From contig NC_090440.1 in NCBI RefSeq assembly GCF_031143425.1, positions 1,268,629,123 through 1,268,693,122 of the forward strand: a stretch of 64,000 nucleotides of DNA. Direction: 5' to 3'. Both the position numbers and the translations under genes were made by a program. The notes under the pieces were generated by a model. It was not told the origin of the DNA. It ran no database searches and saw only the letters and a list, made by a program, of their open reading frames with translations. This DNA is from Pleurodeles waltl (lineage: Eukaryota; Chordata; Amphibia; Caudata; Salamandridae). Within the stretch, counting starts at the first letter, position 1, and each line of letters starts with the position of its first letter. This document shows, one piece after another, positions 58,752 to 64,000 of the stretch.

Positions 58752-60713
58752 TTATTCTTCCTCTTCTTCTGGATCTGTATCGGGTTCAAGTTCTAACCCG
58801 TATCTGTCTGCTTCTGGGAGAACCTCTCCTTGATTTAGTTCTCCTGCTGCCTCTACTGAGATAGGCACACTGTCACCTCTCTCGAACTCATTTACTGAGT
58901 GAGGGAAAAGGCTCTTCTCAGTGGGACCTCCTGCAGTCTCAGTTCTCTTTTGGCTATTTTCAGGCCCTGAGACTTCCCTCTCTGGAACTGTTGAGTCGGA
59001 AACTTCAAGTTCCTCATCAGTTGGACACGTTACCTTCTTTGTGTGGCTGGCATGTATCCAGTTTGGAACGCCTGCACATTTCACAGCAGTGGTTGTTGTC
59101 AAGCTTACTTGATATGGCCCCTTCCAACGCGGCTCCAAACACGACTTTCTCACGTGCTTCTTGACAACCATCCAGTCACCGGCTTGCAGGGTGTGACCTG
59201 GATCACCGATCGGTGACAATGTGTTAGCTTCCACCTGGTGAGAAAAAGAGCATATCACATCAGCCAAGCCTTTGCAGTAGTCCAACACCATATCATCCGT
59301 GATATTCACAAGAACATTTGCAGGTACTGCGGGCAGCCTCACAGCTCTACCCATAAGGATCTCGTGTGGTGATAGTCCTGTCTTCTTATCAGGGGTGTTC
59401 CTCATTGACATCAGCACTAAGGGCAATGCATCTGGCCATTTCATATTGGTAGCTGCGCACATCTTCGCCATTCTCGATTTTAAAGTACCATTCATTTGCT
59501 CTACTAGTCCTGATGCTTCAGGACGGTAGCTACAATGCAGCTTCTGTTCTATGTCTAATGCAGCACACAAGAGCTTAATCACCTCATTGTCGAAGTGTCT
59601 GCCCCTATCTGATTCTATAGAGACCGGAAACCCGAACCTAGTTATTAATTCCCTAAGCAGCAGTTTTGCAACTGTGAGACTGTCATTTCTACGTGTGGGG
59701 TAAGCTTCAATCCAGTGGCTGAAAACACACACAATCACCAACACGTATTTCAATCCTCCGCAAACAGGCATTTCAATGAAATCCATTTGCATCTTGCTAA
59801 ATGGACCGCCAGCTCTCCCTATGTGGCTCAAAGTTACCACAGTCCCTTTTCCGGCATTCATCTGCTGACAGATGATGCACCTGTGACAGGTAACCTCTGC
59901 AGCATGTCTGAACTTTGGGTTAAACCAATCGATTTTGAATGACCTGTTTATTGCATCTCTTCCAAGATGAGCCTGTCCATGATAGAGCCTAGCAAATTGT
60001 GACAGAAGACTATTTGGCAAAACTAATTTCCCCTCCTCTGAGACCCACAAGTCGTCAGCCCTCTGTACACATTGCATTCTTTGCCAGGAGCGTTTTTTCT
60101 CTTTGCTAGCACGACTCTGTAGTGTCTTTAGCTCATCTAATGTATCGACCATCCTTAATGCAAGGTTCAAGCATGTGTCATTTTCAGTTTGCGGCATCAA
60201 TTCCCACTGATCCTTGAACGATATACAGTTCAATGCGCAAAACCTTGCGACTTGATCTGCATAGCCGTTTCCCATGGACACAAAGTCTTGTGACTTAACG
60301 TGAGCATTGCATTTCACCACGGCAATTTCAAGAGGTAACTGAATTGCATGTAACAAATCCTTAATTTGTTCACCATTTTTCACGGGGGAACCAGAGGAGG
60401 TCATGAAACCTCTCTGCGACCACAATTTGCCAAAATCATGTACAATTCCAAATCCATATCTGCTGTCAGTATAGATAGTGACCCTCAGATTTTCAGCTGC
60501 ATGGCATGTTTTAGTAAGGGCAATTAGCTCTGCCACTTGTGCGGAATACACTCTCTCAAGCCAGGAAGCTTCGATGATACCAGCTATGGTACATACAGCG
60601 TAACTGTCTCTCAGCATTTCGACTGAATCTCTCAAATAGGATCCATCAACAAACATAATGCAGTCATTTTCTTTGAACTGCGTATCTTGAATATCAGGTC
60701 GGGCTTGGTACAT
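58752..60713 (-). pseudogene. pol: Retroviral pol: RNase H and integrase
   Basis: 653-residue open frame. RNase H catalytic residues are all visible: D23 in MFVDGS, E62 in AELIAL, D83 in YTDSRYGFG and D153 in GNGYADQ. Integrase follows with an HHCC domain (LYHGQAHLGRD ... CHRCIICQQ). The DDE core is DFIEMPV, ESDRGRHFDNEV and GLVEQMNGTLK, and a GPY/F-type C-terminus (RWKGPYQVSL) precedes an acidic tail. A frameshift at about 60705 breaks it from the RT frame. The domain itself appears intact and is the best-preserved part of the provirus. Confidence 0.9.
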
Positions 60714-61999
60714 AGTTCTGTTACCTTAAGACAATCATGCTCCACTTCCTCTTCATTATTAATCTCGGTATTCTCAACAAGAAGTAGAGTTGCTGGGTTC
60801 AATACAGTACATCGCTTCAATGAAACATTAGGTGAGCCCAATATGATTGTCTCATATCTGGTAAGTCGGGCATTTGTCATGTGCTGGGTTTTGGTTCGAG
60901 TCAACAAAATCTCAACTGAATGCGGAACCATTACTGTTAGAGGATGTCCCATCACTATGCCTTCACACTGCGTAAGGCTTTGACCAACTACTGCAACTGC
61001 TCGCAAACAACCCGGTAAGGCTGCTGCGACGGGGTCCAAGGTAGCTGAAAAATATGCTACAGGGCGGTTTGCACCTCCATGGACCTGTGTTAATACAGAC
61101 AAAGAACAAGCATCACGTTCATGACAAAACAGTAGAAAAGGCTTCGTATAATCAGGCATACCCAAAGCTGGTGCTCTGCACATGCACTCTTTCAATTCCA
61201 TGAATGACTCAAGCTCTTCCTTGGATAAAGCTATGGTATACGGCTCATCCTTGATCTCTTTGCCTGTCAGCTTTATCAATGGTTTTGAGATACTCGAGAA
61301 GTTGGGTATCCACTGGCGATAGTAGCCCACCATTCCAAAAAACATCCTAACATCTCTCTTGGTTGTTGGAGGGTTCATTTGTAAAATAGCAGTCACCCTT
61401 TCCTTCGATATTTTCCTGGACCCTTTCTCAATCAAGTGTCCTAAGTATTTTACCTCTTTCTGACAGTACTGCAGCTTCTTTGGCAACACTTTATGTCCGT
61501 TCTTTCCCAAATGATTCAGTAAGGCAATTGTATCATATTTACAGTCATCTTTTGTCCTGGACGCAATCAGCAAATCGTCAATGTACTGTACCAGAGTTGA
61601 ATTGAAAGGCAGTACCAGGGACTCTAAGTCCTTTTTCAATATCTGATTGAAGATGGACGGTGATTCAGAAAACCCTTGAGGAATTCTGCACCAACTGTAA
61701 GCTTTATCTAGGAATTTGAAACTGAATAAAAACTGGCTGTCTTGATGAAGAGGTATCGAAAAGAAAGCTTGTGACAGGTCTACCACGGTGAACCATTCAG
61801 CATCACACGGGACCTGAAACATGATCACTGCTGGATTGGGCACTATGGGGCAACATTTTATCACAATCTCGTTTATTTTTCTTAGGTCCTGCACAATTCG
61901 AACCTTCCCAAAAGGCTTTTTCAGACCCATTATCGGTGAATTACAAGGGCTGCTCAATACTTCCTTCAGGACTTCCTGTTTTACAAAGTCCGCAATTAT
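60700..61999 (-). pseudogene. pol: Retroviral pol: reverse transcriptase
   Basis: Follows the protease frame after a TAA at 62000-62002, with no frame change. Motifs: LKKPFGKVRIVQDLRKIN, VVDLSQAFFSIPL (catalytic Asp), IPQGFSESPSIFNQIL, VQYIDDLLIAS (YIDD) and LGHLIEKGSRKIS. A connection domain with FFGMVGYYRQWIPNFS and PVAYFS leads to RNase H. The frame is otherwise open to the frameshift near 60705. Confidence 0.9.
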
Positions 62000-62002
62000 T
62001 TA

Positions 62003-62842
62003 TGCCACCTGGATAAGAACATATTGTGCCATGTGATATTTCGGCACCTGGGGAAACACTGCATTTGGCTTCACTTGTACTTTAACTGGTTCTACACCTT
62101 TTATCAGTCCCACTTCTTTTCCTATCAAATCCCACACTTTCTCTGTCACCGTTCCTTGTAACTCGGCAGGTAGGTCAATCACTGTAAGCATCGGGAACAA
62201 TGTAATCAAAGGGTAATCTTCATTTGCAGTTCCTGTCTCTAACTTTGCTAACTGACCATCATCTCCTTCATCATCACTATTTGTCTGCACCTCAATTCCA
62301 TCATTGGAACAGGTAATCGAACATTTCATTTTGCACAGTAAGTCTCTTCCCAGTAGGGATACTGGACTTGAATCGCAAACTACCATCTTATGCAGTCCCT
62401 GGAAGTTGCCAATCTCAATTTGTACTGGATCTGTAATTGGATTTGTCAAGTACTGGTTTGCTACTCCGAAAACCCTTATGGTACGCCCTGAAAGTGGTAA
62501 TTTTGGAACATCTGCACTCCTAACTGTGGAGCGTGTAGCTCCGGTATCAACCAAGAATGAAACCTTGTGACCCATTACCTTTCCTTCTACATAGGGTCCC
62601 CTCTGATCTACCTCTAGGGACGCTGCAAGCCTGCACTCTTCACTGTCTGAACTGTCATCCAACCATTCGTCATTCATTCCATCTTCACCGCGCAATGGGA
62701 ATTGCTGTACTGTATTATTTTGACTCATCACCTGACCTGTGACCTGCTGAGGAAGCATCACCTGTTGCTGTCCCATCGGAGCCATTGGTAATTGCATTTG
62801 CTGTCTAGGTACCATGGGAACCTGCTGTTGTAGTTGCTGCAT
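62003..62842 (-). pseudogene. pro: Retroviral protease (pro)
   Basis: Frame starts right after a TAA (62843-62845) that ends gag in the same frame. A Gln/Met/Pro-rich N-terminal 50 residues continue the style of the gag C-terminus. The aspartic protease has SFLVDTGATRSTV (Asp 99) and a LLGRDLL strand; a flap-like region lies between. The C-terminal part leads to the RT. The protease would cut Gag-Pol as a dimer. Confidence 0.85.
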
Positions 62843-64000
62843 TTACGCTGGCTGAGCACGCGGCATTTGCATTTGTTGCATGGGCTGTAACCCTTGCATC
62901 TGAACCATGTTATTTTGGAAGGTTGGGTTTTGATTTCTCAACTTTGGACCTCTCATATTTTGCAATATACCGACATTAGTGCTTTGTTGAACGACACAAT
63001 CCTGCACCACATTCGGGCATTCCCGCTTCCAATGCCCCACGGCCCCCCACGTGTGACATGGTGACATCTTTTTAATCCCTTGCACGTCATTTTGAACCAC
63101 AACCGTATTTAAGTCTGGACCGCGATTCACAAAACCTCGACCTCTACCTCTCGGTTGTGCCTGAAACACACCATTCCTTTGCGGTTGCTGCTGTATCATC
63201 TGTTGAATTCCATTTCCCTGCATTCCAGCCTGCGCTGCCCTTATCTGCATCACCATCACTTTCTCCTTTAACTTTTTCTGCTTCAGCTCAATTTCGTCAC
63301 TACAGTATTTCGCATATTGCAACACCTCATCAATCGACTTCGCTTGCCAACAATTCAAATGATTCTTAATCATCTGGCTAACTTCTGGTCTCAACCCTTC
63401 AACAAATCTGAACACAAGATGGTTCATGTCTTTCAGCTCAATGGTCTCAGTACCACTGTAATGTTTGAATGCCTTTAACAATCTCTCATAGTAAGCACGT
63501 ATTGATTCCTTAACCTCCTGTGAGGTCCGGTCGTTTTCTGCCAATCAGTTACTTTCGGCGACACTTTTTGTTTCAAAAACTCAATCACCTTATGATAGTA
63601 CTTCTTCACCTCCTCAGAGGGTTCTCCGGTCACCTTATCCCTTGCCGGCTCCTTCGTCGGCCAGTCTACCCCTCTCTTGCACTCGAGCCATAAGTCGGGT
63701 GGGACGATAATCTCAAACAAGTTATTCAAGTCTTCCCAGAGACACTTTGCAAGCTTCACAAACGTATCTGTTTGTTGGTACCACTCAATCCGTTTCTCCC
63801 TCAACCTGGGATAATCATTAGTAAAAGATAGGATGTCTCCTCTGGACCATGGTACATGAATTAAGACCCCACCAGCTGTTTCTCTCATTGGTAGTATCTT
63901 TACTGATTCAGTGTCTGGTGTAGCTTTGACTTTACTAGCTCCTGGGCTGTCATCTTTCTCCTTGTCTCTTTTCTTAGCCCATCTGCCTTCCCACTTTTGT
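62843..64000 (-). pseudogene. gag: Retroviral gag, 5' end outside the window
   Basis: Two frames: >64000-63537 and about 63544-62843, joined by a frameshift at about 63537-63548. The first contains a capsid-like region with DILSFTNDYPRLREKRIEWY and LWEDLNNLFEIIVPP, as in gamma-type Gag. The second has the C-terminal capsid helices, an RGRGRG-containing nucleocapsid and one zinc knuckle, CHTWGAVGHWKREC, in which the second cysteine of CCHC is Trp. A Gln/Met-rich tail ends at TAA 62843-62845. Matrix is beyond the window edge. Confidence 0.8.

Larger units (their letters stand above)
53187..64000 (-). mobile_element. Class I (gamma/epsilon-like) endogenous retrovirus, partial
   Basis: Minus-strand provirus, 3' LTR to gag; the 5' end lies beyond the window. 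Order gag-pro-pol-env. Gamma-like points: integrase with a YRPEASGLVEQMN block and a GPY-type C-terminus, YIDD reverse transcriptase, gag/pro/pol in one frame separated by stops, and an Env transmembrane subunit with a near-CX6CC motif. It carries frameshifts in gag, pol and env and two MITE insertions, so it is defective. It inserted into LTR copy 2 (50197). Confidence 0.85.

Noticed and set aside
1..64000. CRISPR arrays, tRNA or rRNA genes, bacterial operons
   Set aside because: None seen. Tandem arrays here are minisatellites with degenerate units and no spacers, and the sequence is eukaryotic repeat DNA.

Overview
The window looks like a piece of a giant, repeat-choked amphibian genome, most probably a salamander or newt. 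This is inferred from the repeats: two PIF/Harbinger DNA-transposon lineages with their short derivatives, very long (about 3 kb) solo LTRs, a class I (gamma/epsilon-like) endogenous retrovirus, a full-length APE-type LINE and an L2/CR1-like LINE remnant. I find no host protein-coding gene, tRNA, rRNA or CRISPR array. Nearly every long reading frame belongs to a transposable element or is a chance frame inside one.

Layout. 0-3.8 kb: anonymous DNA, a 97-bp tandem duplication, a GC-rich MITE, an L2-like LINE fossil and a roughly 60-bp minisatellite. 3.82-8.91 kb: Harbinger element 1, about 5.1 kb, with a spliced coiled-coil accessory gene (+), a transposase (-) broken by one frameshift, a two-exon Myb-like gene (+) and a 64-bp minisatellite. 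10.47-16.47 kb: a full-length LINE on the minus strand with a perfect 17-bp target duplication. 17.25-20.13 kb: a solo LTR with 5-bp target duplication TTCAC, sitting in a 55-bp minisatellite and carrying a nested MITE. 20.9-23.3 kb: a cluster of MITEs, one nested in another, plus a hairpin with a TA loop. 23.4-24.4 kb: a diverged relative of that LTR. 27.6-44.9 kb: a large degraded Harbinger element 2 with a coiled-coil gene (+), a three-exon Myb-like gene (-) and a two-exon transposase (-), invaded by a 2,995-bp solo LTR (TSD TAATG) and a small MITE. 44.9-50.2 kb: nothing recognisable. 50.2-53.19 kb: a second copy of the 3-kb LTR, cut off exactly where the retrovirus begins. 53.19-64.0 kb: the retrovirus on the minus strand (3' LTR, env, an unassigned ORF, pol, pro, gag running off the window), itself hit by two Harbinger MITEs, one in the LTR and one in the middle of env.

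How the pieces relate. Element 1 shares terminal and internal blocks with the MITEs at 22.7 and 54.4 kb. Element 2 shares both of its different ends with the MITEs at 22.0 and 56.4 kb. So each Harbinger lineage is seen together with short copies that its own transposase probably mobilised. The nesting gives a relative order: element 2 before the 28.5-kb LTR; LTR copy 2 before the retrovirus; the retrovirus before the 54.4- and 56.4-kb MITEs. All coding units carry stops or frameshifts, so nothing here is expected to be fully functional as it stands.
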